NCBI GenBank assembly: GCA_027596035.1
Contig: JADGJA010000546.1
Span: 1-15,435 of the forward strand
DNA from: Thoreauomyces humboldtii
Lineage: Eukaryota; Chytridiomycota; Chytridiomycetes; Spizellomycetales; Powellomycetaceae
DNA: 15,435 nt
Reading direction: 5' to 3'
In this document: positions 1 through 9,034 of the stretch, piece after piece
How positions within the stretch are numbered: position 1 is the first letter of the stretch
Layout of the letters: every line of letters begins with the position of its first letter
Notes under the pieces: generated by a model
What the model was told of the DNA's origin: nothing
The model's input: only the letters and a program-made list of their open reading frames with translations
The model's database searches: none
Translations under genes and position numbers: made by a program

Positions 1-682
1 GACGTGAGCCGTCATGTCTTCCTGGGTAGGCAAGTGTTTGCTACTCGAGTCCTCTCTTGGTGTATCTACAGTATCAGCTCCCGAGTGTTCCTTGCGAAGC
101 TGGAGTGGGGATCGCTAAAGCGGTCTGTCCCTTTCCGTCGCGACTTCCAGACGTATACTGCACACATCCTAGATCTTGCTGGGTGCAAGGACCGAGGGAG
201 GGAAGAGGGTCCATCGACTTCGAATTCTTCAAAGACATTTACTGTACTACAGCACCTGGCCTTCACGAGATGCCTTCGGGCGGTCGTCACTTGGACCTCG
301 CACCCTGAAGTGTCGCAACCCCGTATCTGACATCGGATGCAAGAAAGCAATCTCGGGGGCAATCCGACATTGTCCCCCTTCACTTGCTTGATCGCACGAG
401 AAACGTCGCCAGTGATTCATCTGTCAAATGCCACGGCGCCACTTGCGGGGACTTTGTGTTTTTTGTGCTCTCCCCCGTCGACGTAGATTCCACCCCACTC
501 CACCACGTGTCTCTGGTCTCTTGCTCTTGGCCATCGTGCAACTCCCATCTTGCCCATCTTCCAGTCTACAGTACTGTTGACCTACCGTGTCAAAGTCTCA
601 ATTAGTTCCAGCCCCTCCGGTCATCGTCCCGGATATCTCGTCTCCCAACCGTAGTTTTGAAGGAAAACAAAGACAGGGGCAC
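1..682. other. Upstream region of the SIR2-like gene; no gene recognised
   Basis: No open frame here has the look of a real protein, and no family motif is visible. The stretch is rich in pyrimidine runs around 450-500 and 525-565. It holds TACAGTA at 67-73, TACTGTA at 240-246 and the palindrome ACAGTACTGT at 568-577. The right end is probably the promoter and 5' untranslated region of the SIR2-like gene; the left end could belong to a gene outside the window. No clear TATA box was seen. Confidence 0.5.
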
Positions 683-2185
683 ATGTCGGCCTCAAACACC
701 TACCCGCCCTTCATCCCGAACAGCCCCGCGACACCCTACCAAACGACCTTCCCTTCTCACCTCCCACCCCTCGACTCGGACTACTACATCCAGGAACTCT
801 TTCACCTGCTCAACGACCGTCGAGGATGTCTCATCGTAGGGGCAGGCGTCTCCGTGTCCCTGGCCGACAGCGAGGAAAACAAGCGTCTCGTAACATGGAA
901 GGGTTTCCTCGACTGTCTCGCAAAGACCGTCATGGACATGTTGAACCTCCCAGACACCTGGTACGCCAAGGTGCAGGTGATGCTGGAAAGCGATCCCAAG
1001 GATCTGGAGGGAGTGGACAAGCAATACGCGTTGCGGTTGGACAAGGCCGCCGAGATGATAGAGAACCACGTCAACACCGGACATCTCGGTGGTTCGTCGG
1101 ATCCCTTCATGCGGTACCATCATCTGGTGTTCAAGATCTTGCACAAACTGAGGGCGGACAAGCAGGCTCCGCTGGCTGGAATCCTGCACGCTCTGAGAGC
1201 TCCCATCTTCACGACGAACTACGACGTCTTGCTGGAGGATGCCACCGGACGCTTCACCCTCTCCATCGACGATCTGCTCAAGGCTCAACGCACGTATAGG
1301 CTGTCGGCGGAACAGCATCCCCTTGCTCAACACCTCCAGTACGTGTTTCATCTTCACGGAATCTTCTACGACGACCCCGAACGAAAGTTCGTTCTCACCG
1401 CGAGAGAGTACGCTGCTACCATCGACGACTTCATCATGGCCCTGAAACCGGTACTGGTGGACGTCGGGAGCAAGTACAAGACAAAAGGGATGGCTTTTCA
1501 CAGAAGCATGATATTCATCGGTACCGGCGGCACCCTCCAGGTGAGTTTCCACAGCACCCGAACTGCCTCAGAATGCTACCTTCGTTTGGTCTGACCAAAG
1601 GCACGTTTTTTTTTGGCATAGGACATCCACTTCACATCCCTCTTCGCCTCCTTGTACGAACACAACGTGTTCCTAGAAGCCAACGGCTTCGAACGGGTCC
1701 TCCACTACGTCCTCCTGAACGAGACGGAAGCGACCTACCTCACGGAATTCACTTTCGAGGACTCATTGGGACGTCCGATCCACGCGCACGAGATCCTCGT
1801 GCCCGTCGTCTACGGAAAAGATTACGAAGACCTTCCGCCCTTCCTGTCCCGTCTCGTCGAGATGCTGGAGGACGAGGAACGACAGTGTTCCATGCGAGGA
1901 GGATGCACGGCCGACAATTCCGACGAGGAACTGGTCGTACCCGGGGAGGTCAAGGATCAGATCTTTGGGACAGGGAGGTCGTTGGTCGAGAGCGACGCCG
2001 AGGGGAGTGGGAAGGAGGATGGGATGACTGGGAGGTCGGTCAGGAGGAGAGGAAGCGCTTTGGATAGAGTCAGGTCCTTGGAAACCAAGCACCCTCTGAG
2101 GAGACATACGCTTGGGAGAGACAAAGTGGTCGCGCAACGCATCGAAACCATGATCCCGCCTCACGTGCTGTCTTGCTCCCCGTGA
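683..2185 (+). CDS. SIR2_2-family (sirtuin-like) protein, stand-alone
   Basis: Two exons, 683-1540 and 1622-2185, give 473 residues. The 81-bp intron (1541-1621) begins GTGAGT, has CTGAC followed by a T-run, ends in AG, and is phase 0. The start is the first in-frame ATG; the same frame is open upstream only from a GTG at 587. Residues 1-33 are Pro/Ser/Thr-rich and probably disordered. Next come the SIR2_2 landmarks: nucleotide-binding IVGAGVS (51-57), TWKGFLDCLA, TTNYD (177-181), HLHG with the likely catalytic His (223-226), and FIGTGGTLQD (278-287), which spans the splice junction. Known family members bind or cleave NAD; bacterial ones (ThsA, DSR-type) are anti-phage NADases. The tail (about 390-473) is acidic then basic and low complexity. 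No partner domain, membrane segment or sirtuin zinc knuckle was seen. All key motifs are intact, so I infer an active NAD-consuming enzyme. Its biological role is unknown. Confidence 0.82.
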
Positions 2186-2430
2186 TGATCGACTAGCTAG
2201 GGCCTTTTTTTTTGGAGACATTGATCGGAGCCAGGCGGAATACCCGAGATTTTATTTTGTATTTTGCTCTTTTTAGTAGCATTCGAATTTTTTATGTAGT
2301 ATCATACGCTTTGAGCATGTATGCGAGCCAATGGGTAGTTTTCGACTTTTCAGTTAGGAAATCAAGAAAGACTATATTTTGCGGAAGACGTTCCGAGCTA
2401 TGTACATGAAAGAAAGGAGGCAAGAAGGAA
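2186..2430. other. Intergenic region between convergent SIR2-like and CSN6 genes
   Basis: This 245-bp stretch lies between the two stop codons. It has a T8-9 run just after the SIR2 stop (about 2204-2212) and a T/A-rich stretch at 2250-2300. These are typical of fungal 3' untranslated and polyadenylation regions. No gene is seen. Confidence 0.5.
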
Positions 2431-3986
2431 TCAGCTATAGGTGATTCCGCCTCGCGGAAATGATGCTCCAGGTCGTTTCGTCGCCACAATGTTGAAGGTA
2501 TCCACGAGCTAGACCAACGAGCAGTGATCAGCAAGATGCTCGACAGGACTCTCAAGCGAACCACCCTTACATCGTGCGCGGCGCTTGTACCCTTCGTGAT
2601 CGTCGCGAGATACGTCATCAACAGCACATCGTTGTAATCCTGTCCAAGGCGAAGGGCTACGTGAGAAATCCGGGTCTACCACTCCCCAAAGTACGTCGCA
2701 AGGGACTCACAGTGAGGAACTCTTTCCGAAAGTCAGGACTGTCGATGGTCGGTAACCGATGACACAAACTCGCGACCTGACGCATGATGTCATGGTCGCG
2801 GGGTACGCGGCCGATCGAAACGTCCAAAACGTAGTCGTGAAGGAGTCGGGTGCGAGAGTGGAGCATCTTGATGGCGTTTCGTTGACTCACGAGGTGCGTG
2901 ATCACTGTCAAGAAGGAAACTGCGAGTCAAGTCCCCTGCACTTTGTTGGCCAGAATTGTTGGTTCTTGAGCAACAACATACATGCAGATCCCTTCCCGTC
3001 CTGCACGTTGGAGGTTCTGGCGACGTGATCCACCGCTATGCGTTCCGCCTCGCCCGTCTCGATGCGGTATTGGGCACGGAAGAATCGAGGCTGAGATGAT
3101 TCTCCTGCGACCGTCTCCAGACCCGACTCGTAGACTGCGACGGGAAAGTCCTTTGCTGTGGCCGGGGACACGGCGTCTAGTTTGAGGAAGAGGGCGCTGT
3201 CGTTTTCGGAGTGCATCTAACGGAAACGATATGGTCGTGAGCTCGGAGGTCAAGAGTGCGCAACGTTGCGGGTGTTTATGGTCACCTGCAGATGCATTTG
3301 CAGTTCCCAGGGCACAGGAACCGTGCCGGTCGCGTACCATCCGACGACTTCATACTTCGGGAAGACCTCCTTGACTATGCACATGGCCGGAATTAGTACG
3401 ACTCTTAACAGCAAACAGCGTAGAGCTTCTGGAACATCAACCCGGACTTCCTCTTCCGCCAGCCGCAGTCTTCCGATTTCCGCACCCGCACTCCTCCTTT
3501 CCCTCGTGCACATCCAGGAAGAAACTTACTTTTCTCCAACTTATCCTTTAGATAGACGGCGTTGATCTCTCGCACCGACAGATCACTGCTATCTACGCTC
3601 GCCTCCCCCTTGAACGGTATCTCGAAGGAATCAAAGATTTCTATCCCGCGGCCGACTTGCTCGCCCAGAAGTGTACCAATCACTGCAACAGAATCCATGT
3701 CAGAAAGCTACTCTGGGGGATTCTTTCAAGCCTCCTGACTTATTTGAAAGCCGTACCCAAAGGATTGTTGACGCTCAATTGGACTTTCGTGCGTGTCCAT
3801 TGGTCCGATATGTTTGTGATCACCAGAGGATGCCTGAGGAATGAATTCAGTTGGGGTGCTGACGCGACACCTTGGTTGGAATGGCCTGACTTACAGTGTT
3901 ATGAGGAGACCTGAAGCAGCGGATGCATCGCTGACAACCTTGTTGATGGTCTCTGCTGCGTCGTCTGTGTCCATTGGAACGGCCAT
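2431..3986 (-). CDS. CSN6: COP9 signalosome complex subunit 6 (MPN-domain protein)
   Basis: Eight exons on the minus strand: 3895-3986, 3757-3833, 3530-3682, 3286-3374, 2982-3216, 2711-2904, 2571-2639, 2431-2508, giving 328 residues, the usual CSN6 length. Introns are 61, 74, 155, 69, 77, 71 and 62 bp with GT-AG ends; the longest has a TACTAAT branch-like site. The MPN domain starts at HPLVITNISDQW (from residue 32) and continues through VIGTLLGEQVGRGIEIF and EVFPKYEVVGWYATG. The segment IETGEAERIAVDHVAR (189-204) is characteristic of CSN6 and separates it from Rpn8 and eIF3f. The metal-binding JAMM residues after GWY are absent, as expected for this non-catalytic MPN- subunit. CSN6 pairs with the CSN5 protease in the complex that removes Nedd8 from cullins. 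The start codon has an ACC-ATG-G context. Transcription is divergent from TMA22. Confidence 0.92.
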
Positions 3987-4130
3987 GGTGATGCTTCGAA
4001 CGCAGCAGCACCTCCCCGCGGTTTACCAGTGACAGGAGACTTTTTGGAGGCTTCTCATTCCTTCGACCATTCGCCAACCCCTTTGCAATTTCCTCCCCGG
4101 AACCCCTTACCGGTACTCCACAACCATACT
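3987..4130. promoter_or_regulatory. Short divergent promoter between CSN6 and TMA22
   Basis: Only 144 bp separate the two start codons, so both 5' untranslated regions and the promoters must share this stretch. It is C/T-rich and no TATA box was seen, as is common for housekeeping genes. It contains no TACTGTA/TACAGTA motif, unlike the upstream regions of the accessory genes in the window. Confidence 0.6.
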
Positions 4131-5033
4131 ATGTCCGACACCGAAACAGCTCCGGCAGAGGTCCAGGATTGGCCAAAGACAAGGGTCCTCACCGATATCT
4201 TATACTGTGGATGTAGGTTGTGTACTCACTCACCGCCAGAGCACTCCGCTAGAGATCTAACGCAAGTGCTTCCAACCTAGCTTGTACGCTACCTGTAGAG
4301 GTGCGAAGCACCGCCACTCTCATACTGACATAGGAGCATCCATCTCACCGTTGGCCTCGAATTGCCGCTCAGTACTGCGAGTTCGCTGGAAAGAACGCTC
4401 AATGCCAAAAGTGGTTGAGGAAAAAGGACGCGGACCTGTTCGTGAAGATATGGCCAGAGGCGGGACTGTCCGAGAAGCTTGACGCTGCAACTTTGAATGG
4501 AGATGAGGCGGAAGGGAAGGATGCGGCTGCTAGCAAGGAGCAAAGGAGAGGTTCGTTCTGTGCTTGTTTGGCCTGGGATTTCTCAAGCATTTCTTTTTCT
4601 TGGGCCTGACCATGACTTTTCACATGAATCGCAGCTGATGCGAAAGCCGCGCAAGAAGAAAAGCGACTGGCGACCCGAACTCTGGTCATCAAGCGGGTGG
4701 AACGAAACAAGCGTAAATGCGTCATCGAAGTATCGGGACTTGAGCTCTTCGGGGTGGATCTGAAGAAGGCCGCCAAGCTCTTTGCTGGAAAGTTCGCGAC
4801 CGGATCGTCCGTGACAAAGAACCCACAGGGAGGAGAGGACATTGTCGTACAGGGGGACGTGCAGGACGACATATACGACCTCGTGCTCGCGACCTGGAAA
4901 GATGTAACGTTGTTCACACCCATTTTTAATCTTTCCTTCGTATCGGCATTGTCCAGATGCGGAAGTCTTACCTTTTCGATTCGTATAGGTTCCAGAAGAG
5001 CAGATCGAGCTCACAGAGGGCAAGAAGAAGTGA
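4131..5033 (+). CDS. TMA22: Density-regulated protein homolog (DENR/Tma22), SUI1-domain translation factor
   Basis: Five exons: 4131-4212, 4281-4300 (20-nt microexon), 4373-4550, 4635-4903, 4989-5033, giving 197 residues, the normal Tma22 length. Introns are 68, 72, 84 and 85 bp with GT-AG ends. The N-terminal zinc-binding segment has Cys 26, 29, 36 and 45 (YCGSCTLPVEYCEF, then AQCQKW). It is complete only when the microexon is included. After an acidic/Ala-rich linker, the SUI1 domain runs from about 105 to 183, with VERNKRKCVIEVSGLELFGV, LKKAAKLFAGKFATGSSVTK and a VVQGDV segment. The last exon encodes VPEEQIELTEGKKK, the typical C-terminus. With its partner Tma20/MCT-1 this protein acts on 40S ribosomes in tRNA/mRNA release (recycling) and in re-initiation. 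The start ATG has A at -3. Confidence 0.94.
4281..4300 (+). other. TMA22: 20-nt microexon of TMA22
   Basis: This exon is bounded by CTAG on the left and GTGCG on the right. It enters in phase 1 and leaves in phase 0, and adds Ser(part)-Cys-Thr-Leu-Pro-Val-Glu. It restores the second cysteine of the family's CxxC zinc site and the PxEYCEF consensus. Skipping it would lose the cysteine and shift the frame. The match to the family is strong, but the splicing was not observed directly. Confidence 0.88.
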
Positions 5034-5140
5034 TGAAATAAACATAGAGGCTATCCGGCAGCGTTTTATGGATGCTCATTGTATATTGCTCAACCACTGC
5101 GTATCGTACCCGTATATGTTATCCGTCAACACCTCCTCTG

Positions 5141-6061
5141 TCACGTGGGGGATATGGGCGTAGGTAGAGAAATACTGACCCACACGCACTTGCCGTCCCG
5201 GTGAATGCAGATATCAGTATCTTCTTCTTGACAGGTAACATCGTCTTTGATATCCGACTCCAGTAGCAGCAAAGCCAAGATTGTATCTCACCGGGAACAC
5301 CCCTTTCTATTCCACCATCTTGTACCGTACATTCTGGCCTGGCTACTCACCGGCTGTCGAATGCGCCGCAAACGGCGAATGGGCGTTGCGGGGGCAGATC
5401 GTGTAATTTTCTGATCCGATATCAACGCTCCCTTATGTACAACATCTAACCAAGGCCATTTGGCCGATGATCCCCAGCGTCTCCGTACGTGTCGGTCAAG
5501 GTAGAAGGCTCCTCTGCCACTACACGAGATTGGTGCTACCGTCGATCCCCGACAGCCAGCATCCAGTCCAACCCGCTCATGCCGCCGAACGGCCGCAAAG
5601 GTACCATCCCGTCCGCTTTCCCTACGACCCCTTGCTGTTTGCTATTCCAATTCTTACCAGTAATCTGGGGATGGGCCTATTGCGAACAGGTGGGTGTTTT
5701 GGGACGCTTGCGGGTTAAAGTACTGAGTCGTAAGCTGGCTCTGGTATGCTTGGGACGTCGTGTGGTTTTGAGCAGGGTAACCGGCGGCTGTCGTTGTCAT
5801 TCCGATGACAGAGGCGGATGTGCCATGATGAGGGATCGCTTGCTGCTGCTGGGATTGGAAAGGATCATGGATGTGAGGCTTTCGAGTGAGCTCGGGAACT
5901 GGGTAAGTTGGAACCAACTGCTGATGATGAACATGCGAATGCTGAAATGCTGGATGACTTTGCTGTGGATGTGCGTGTGTTTGCCGAGGCTGCTGATGCT
6001 GATGTTGATGCTGATGCTGGGTCATTTGGAGGGTCGACGCTGAGTCTTGTTGAGGAAACAT
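5141..6061 (-). CDS. Probable gene for a Gln/His-rich protein; exon structure unresolved
   Basis: The first block (6061 down to about 5658) codes for a low-complexity protein with (Gln-His) runs, HPQQSH, QSQQQQ and TTAAGYPAQN, ending near GPSPDYW at a GTAAGA donor-like site. Three further exon-like blocks follow in shifted frames: 5536-5676 (with MVPLRPFGGMSGLDWMLAVG), about 5351-5431 (ENYTICPRNAHSPFAAHSTA, then GTGAGT), and about 5141-5244 (DDVTCQEEDTDICIHRDGKC, stop TGA at 5141). The join from the first to the second block could not be solved: the phases disagree by one base unless an implausible 16-bp intron is used. An alternative start is ATG 6223, in the same open frame and 54 codons longer. 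I do not recognise the family. Gln/His-rich stretches are common in fungal regulators, but no DNA-binding domain is visible. It is convergent with TMA22. Confidence 0.4.
5994..6020. repeat. Short imperfect trinucleotide-type repeat (TGATGC/TGATGT units)
   Basis: Four or so copies of a six-base unit lie here. Read on the minus strand they encode the alternating Gln-His run of the Gln/His-rich protein. Such repeats change length easily between strains. Confidence 0.7.
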
Positions 6062-6094
6062 GACAGAAGCTTGTGTGCAATTGCTGGACGTATG

Positions 6095-6106
6095 TACTGT
6101 ACAGTA
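6095..6106. promoter_or_regulatory. Perfect 12-bp palindrome TACTGTACAGTA
   Basis: The site is its own reverse complement and lies 34 bp upstream of the ATG at 6061 of the Gln/His-rich gene. It is the most complete copy of a motif that recurs upstream of several genes here. A role as a binding site for a dimeric regulator is inferred. If the real start is ATG 6223 the palindrome would be inside the coding region. Confidence 0.4.
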
Positions 6107-6240
6107 GAAACCGTCAACAAGTGTGCGACGGTAATAAGGCTCAGGATCGCCGGGCTCAACGGCGCTGCAAGCGGAGGAGCTGACAGCAAGGATTTGCGGG
6201 TCCGTGGCGAGCAGGATCGCCATTTTTTCACTACAATCGG

Positions 6241-6299
6241 CTTCAGGAACAGATTTGATTTCTTGAGGAGCACCGTAGAAATCAAATCTGTTCCCGAAG
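6241..6299. repeat. Strong inverted repeat / hairpin
   Basis: The arms 6246-6263 and 6277-6294 are perfect 18-bp reverse complements. They extend by four more pairs (CTTC 6241-6244 with GAAG 6296-6299) across one A/C mismatch. The loop is 13 nt (6264-6276). The stem is far longer than expected by chance. It could be a small-RNA precursor-like fold, a relic of a miniature transposon or a 3'-end structure; nothing in the sequence decides. Confidence 0.85.
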
Positions 6300-6834
6300 T
6301 CTCGTGTCAGGCACGCCTTGAAGGGTACCGCCGGATGTGCAGCCAAGGCCAGCGCTGCACCCCGACGTTCGTCATGTTCCCCAAAATTAACCGGCAAACC
6401 GCTGTGGAAAGTTTCCAACGTTGCGAGGAAGACTCGACAAGGGTCTCGTAAGAAATGTGGGCAGTTCTTTCCAGTCACCAAGAGCACCCGGGACCTTCGG
6501 GCAGGAGCCAACACGCTATTCCAGATCCATCCCCTGTCTGATGGTTGGCCCCACGCCCAACTCCAAACGCACCAGGATGACTCGAGACGACGAGACCTGA
6601 ACCCCCACCGCTCGAAACGGCAAACGACAGGATGTTTTATGCTTGGTGAGAGAATTTCTGCCGGACCTCGAGCTTCTGCGCAGCAAAAGTCCTGTCCAAA
6701 AATCGTGCAAATTTATCAGCGGTTTACACCCGCCCTCCCCCTCTACTCCGACTCTGGGCAGGCCAAGTCCACTGCGGTCCTGAGGATCATCACCACGGAT
6801 CCTACGACAGTCAAAGCTATAATCCAGTACAGCT

Positions 6835-8767
6835 CTATTGCAGCAGCGGTACGAGCTCCCCCAGTTTTCTTACGCTACTCGTCCGGAGCCTCTCTATCCA
6901 TTCCGCTACCTCATCTCCCTCCCTCGGCTCCACGCCCAAAACAGTTATTCCATCGGCTCCTCCTGCCCATGGATATGCTTCGTGAAGTCCAAGGACGAAC
7001 GTCCTGGCGGTCGCATCAGCGTGTACCATGACCTCCCTGCTTTGCGGATCGTACGAGACCGAGCTTGCGGCTACAACATCGTCGTGGTCCGTGGCGAGCG
7101 GGTCCGGTGGCGCGCAGAGGATCTTCATCTCATCTTCCCGATCGACGAGGTTCCGCATCCGGACTGGAACGTGCTTGGTCACGTATCGAAGCATGCTCTC
7201 GAGTGTCGGACACGCGATGTTGGCTGTGTCCAGGATATCGGCTATTGGGCAATGATACGGAGCTTCCGTGAACTACATAGTGGACGGTCATCAATGAAGC
7301 TCAAAAAGAGGTTCGTTCCGGACCGGTCTCGCTTACCTTTCCGCTCAAGGTCCATCCGCTGAGAGTCGTACTGTTTTTCTGGAATTGAAGCGACATTGTG
7401 CACGTGACACCTCCCTTCAGATCCCACAGAATCTCCAGTTGTTCCGCGTTGGGATGCCGGATGGCGCGGATCCCTTGCACATGCTTCAGGAGCGCTGTTT
7501 GCTCACGGTACCATTTTCCGAGCTCCTCTAGTTGCGGGTCTTTGGACTTTGATATGCGGACGGCTTCCGCTGAGGCCGCGTCGGCTTCTCCGTACCGTTT
7601 CCTCAGGCGCCCCATCTCAGACTCGGCAGTTGCTGTTTTTGAACTATGGCGTTCGTGAGTCGATTTCCAGTGCTCTGCCTGCTCTTCCTGCTCTGCCAGT
7701 TCTGCGGCCTATCGAGAAAAGCATGAAAATCCTGCGACTCGATGTTTTTGGATAGAACAAAACGCGGAAGCACCTGCTCTGCCACAAGCTTCTCTAGCTC
7801 TGTCGCCTCGGTGCTTGGGCCTAGCGGACCAGAAGGCACTTGCGGCGATTCTGTGTCCTGTGGCAAAGTCCTCGGTAAGTGCGTACAGCTAGTAATGTGT
7901 TTCTCAACTGCACATACTATCACGTCGAATTCTTGCAGGGCTTGTCTGGCTGTTGCTTCTTGGGTTGCTAATTCAGCATGTGCTGCAATTTGACCACGAT
8001 CAGCTCTAGGCTTAATTACGTTCACGGTCCAAAGTGATGATACTTACTGGACCACGTAGATACGGTAAGCTGCTTGAAGTCCGCTCTCTTTTGAGCGCAC
8101 GAGGCTTTCTTCTGCTTGAGAAGGGCCTTCTCCGGTGCGTCGCGGTTATCTTTGATTAGGCAGGACGGTCAGCGAGGTACGGTACGCCTTTGCTGATAGC
8201 CGCAGGTGACCCGCATACCTAGTTCTGCATTCTCGGCGGCGCTGGGCTCCCTTGCTGGGATGTCCAGCGCTCGCCGGAGAAAGCCTTCCTTTGTCTTTTG
8301 CTCAACCCACAAGAACTTCAGTTTCATGAGGAGGTCCTGAATGGCCGACAGAGTCTCGGTCAGAGTTTCCATGGGAAGCACAGCTTCACAGTCCCATCTC
8401 TCGCACCTTATGAAAGAGGAACTCGGCTTCGACGTTCTTAGGGTGAGCCTTCAGCAAAGCGGGAATGTCCAGTCTCTCCGAGTCGGGTCGGTCAGTGTCG
8501 GGAAACGTGATGCCACGTCCCAGGTCGTGGCCGTCGGCTTCAGGATCCGGACTGTACGTTTGACTGTACTTTTCGACCCAATCTTCTTTGGCTTGCTGAA
8601 ACCGTAGTTCGGGTTTTGAGACCTCCTTCTGAAGCCTGGCGACAGGTGGGTAGTGAGTCTTTGCGACGAACGAGACCACTACTGGGGCTTACTCACCTGT
8701 TCAGTTCCTGCTCAACGAGAAGAACATCGAGGACCGGATGCGATGGCTCGACATGAGATGCGAGCAT
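6835..8767 (-). CDS. Coiled-coil protein, likely kinetochore protein Sos7-like
   Basis: Eight exons on the minus strand: 8697-8767, 8407-8635, 8219-8336, 8048-8149, 7918-7982, 7774-7857, 7337-7708, 6835-7272, giving 492 residues. Introns are 61, 70, 69, 65, 60, 65 and 64 bp; all phases agree. Most donors are GTRNGT or GTAAGC, but GTGCTT (intron 6) and GTGCGA (intron 2) are weaker. The N-terminal part ends in FLFHKDLLMKLKFLWVEQKT and KEGFLRRAL (about 96-124), then an NAEL segment and a KALLKQKK coiled coil. A second coiled coil runs about 210-285 (AELAEQEEQAEHW), then GKWYREQTALLKHVQGI (287-303) and a C-terminal globular part. This order resembles fungal Sos7, which works with Spc7/KNL1 at the kinetochore. 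The family call rests on remembered motifs and is moderate; the gene itself is well supported. The 60-bp intron 5 is the least certain. Confidence 0.62.
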
Positions 8768-9034
8768 GGTTACTGGAGAGTCGGGCCCAGTCTGTTTTTT
8801 TGTTCAATGGCCCCGCACGGCTACAGAACGCGAGCGTACGGCGGAAGGGGAAGGGCATCTAAGAAGGGCATCGGTACCCTTGTCCGAAACAGATGATGTC
8901 CGAAACCCACCGTCGCGTCACGCCCGACTGCTTCCCATCTTCGAAAAACTCATCCTGCATCGTCAGCATCCGAGATGCGACACTGCGCAGGCGCAAAGAG
9001 TCCACCCAGCTCTAGAATCTCACCCTGACCTAAG
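8768..9034. promoter_or_regulatory. Divergent promoter between the Sos7-like and XPG-like genes
   Basis: This 267-bp region separates the start codons of two divergent genes. It has a short T/A tract at 8792-8802 but no clear TATA box and no TACTGTA motif. No gene is seen in it. Confidence 0.55.

Larger units (their letters stand above)
6062..6834. other. Region between the Gln/His-rich gene and the Sos7-like gene
   Basis: No convincing gene was found. On the minus strand the Gln/His frame stays open upstream to about 6514, starting only with GTG, so an upstream extension cannot be excluded. The stretch contains the TACTGTACAGTA palindrome (6095-6106) and a strong hairpin (6241-6299). Part of it should be the 3' untranslated region of the Sos7-like gene. 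Confidence 0.45.

Noticed and set aside
587..682. Upstream extension of the SIR2-like protein from GTG 587
   Set aside because: GTG is not a normal start in nuclear fungal genes. The first in-frame ATG is at 683, and the extra 32 residues carry no family motif.
692..1552. Long minus-strand open frame (286 codons)
   Set aside because: It is antisense to SIR2 exon 1, where all family motifs are on the plus strand. It has no motif of its own.
683..2185. Classical Sir2 histone deacetylase
   Set aside because: There is no Cys4 zinc module or GAGIS...FRG sequence. The motif set fits the SIR2_2 type.
2431..3986. Rpn8, eIF3f or an active JAMM protease
   Set aside because: The ETGEAERI-VDHVAR signature is that of CSN6, and the JAMM metal ligands are missing.
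5642..5657. A 16-bp intron that would repair the frame between the first two Gln/His-gene blocks
   Set aside because: It gives a perfect phase fit but is far below the size of any other intron here (57-155 bp).
5489..6043. Plus-strand open frame of 184 codons with Leu/Met runs
   Set aside because: It is the antisense of the Gln/His repeat. The hydrophobic look comes from reading CAG/CAT repeats backwards.
6062..6514. Extension of the Gln/His-rich protein up to 6514
   Set aside because: The frame is open but begins with GTG and would translate through the hairpin. Only ATG 6223 and ATG 6061 were kept as candidates.
6190..7110. Shared GGTCCGTGGCGAGC string near 6200 and 7087 as a possible repeat
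   Set aside because: Similarity stops after about 14 bases and one copy is inside a conserved exon frame, so it is probably chance.
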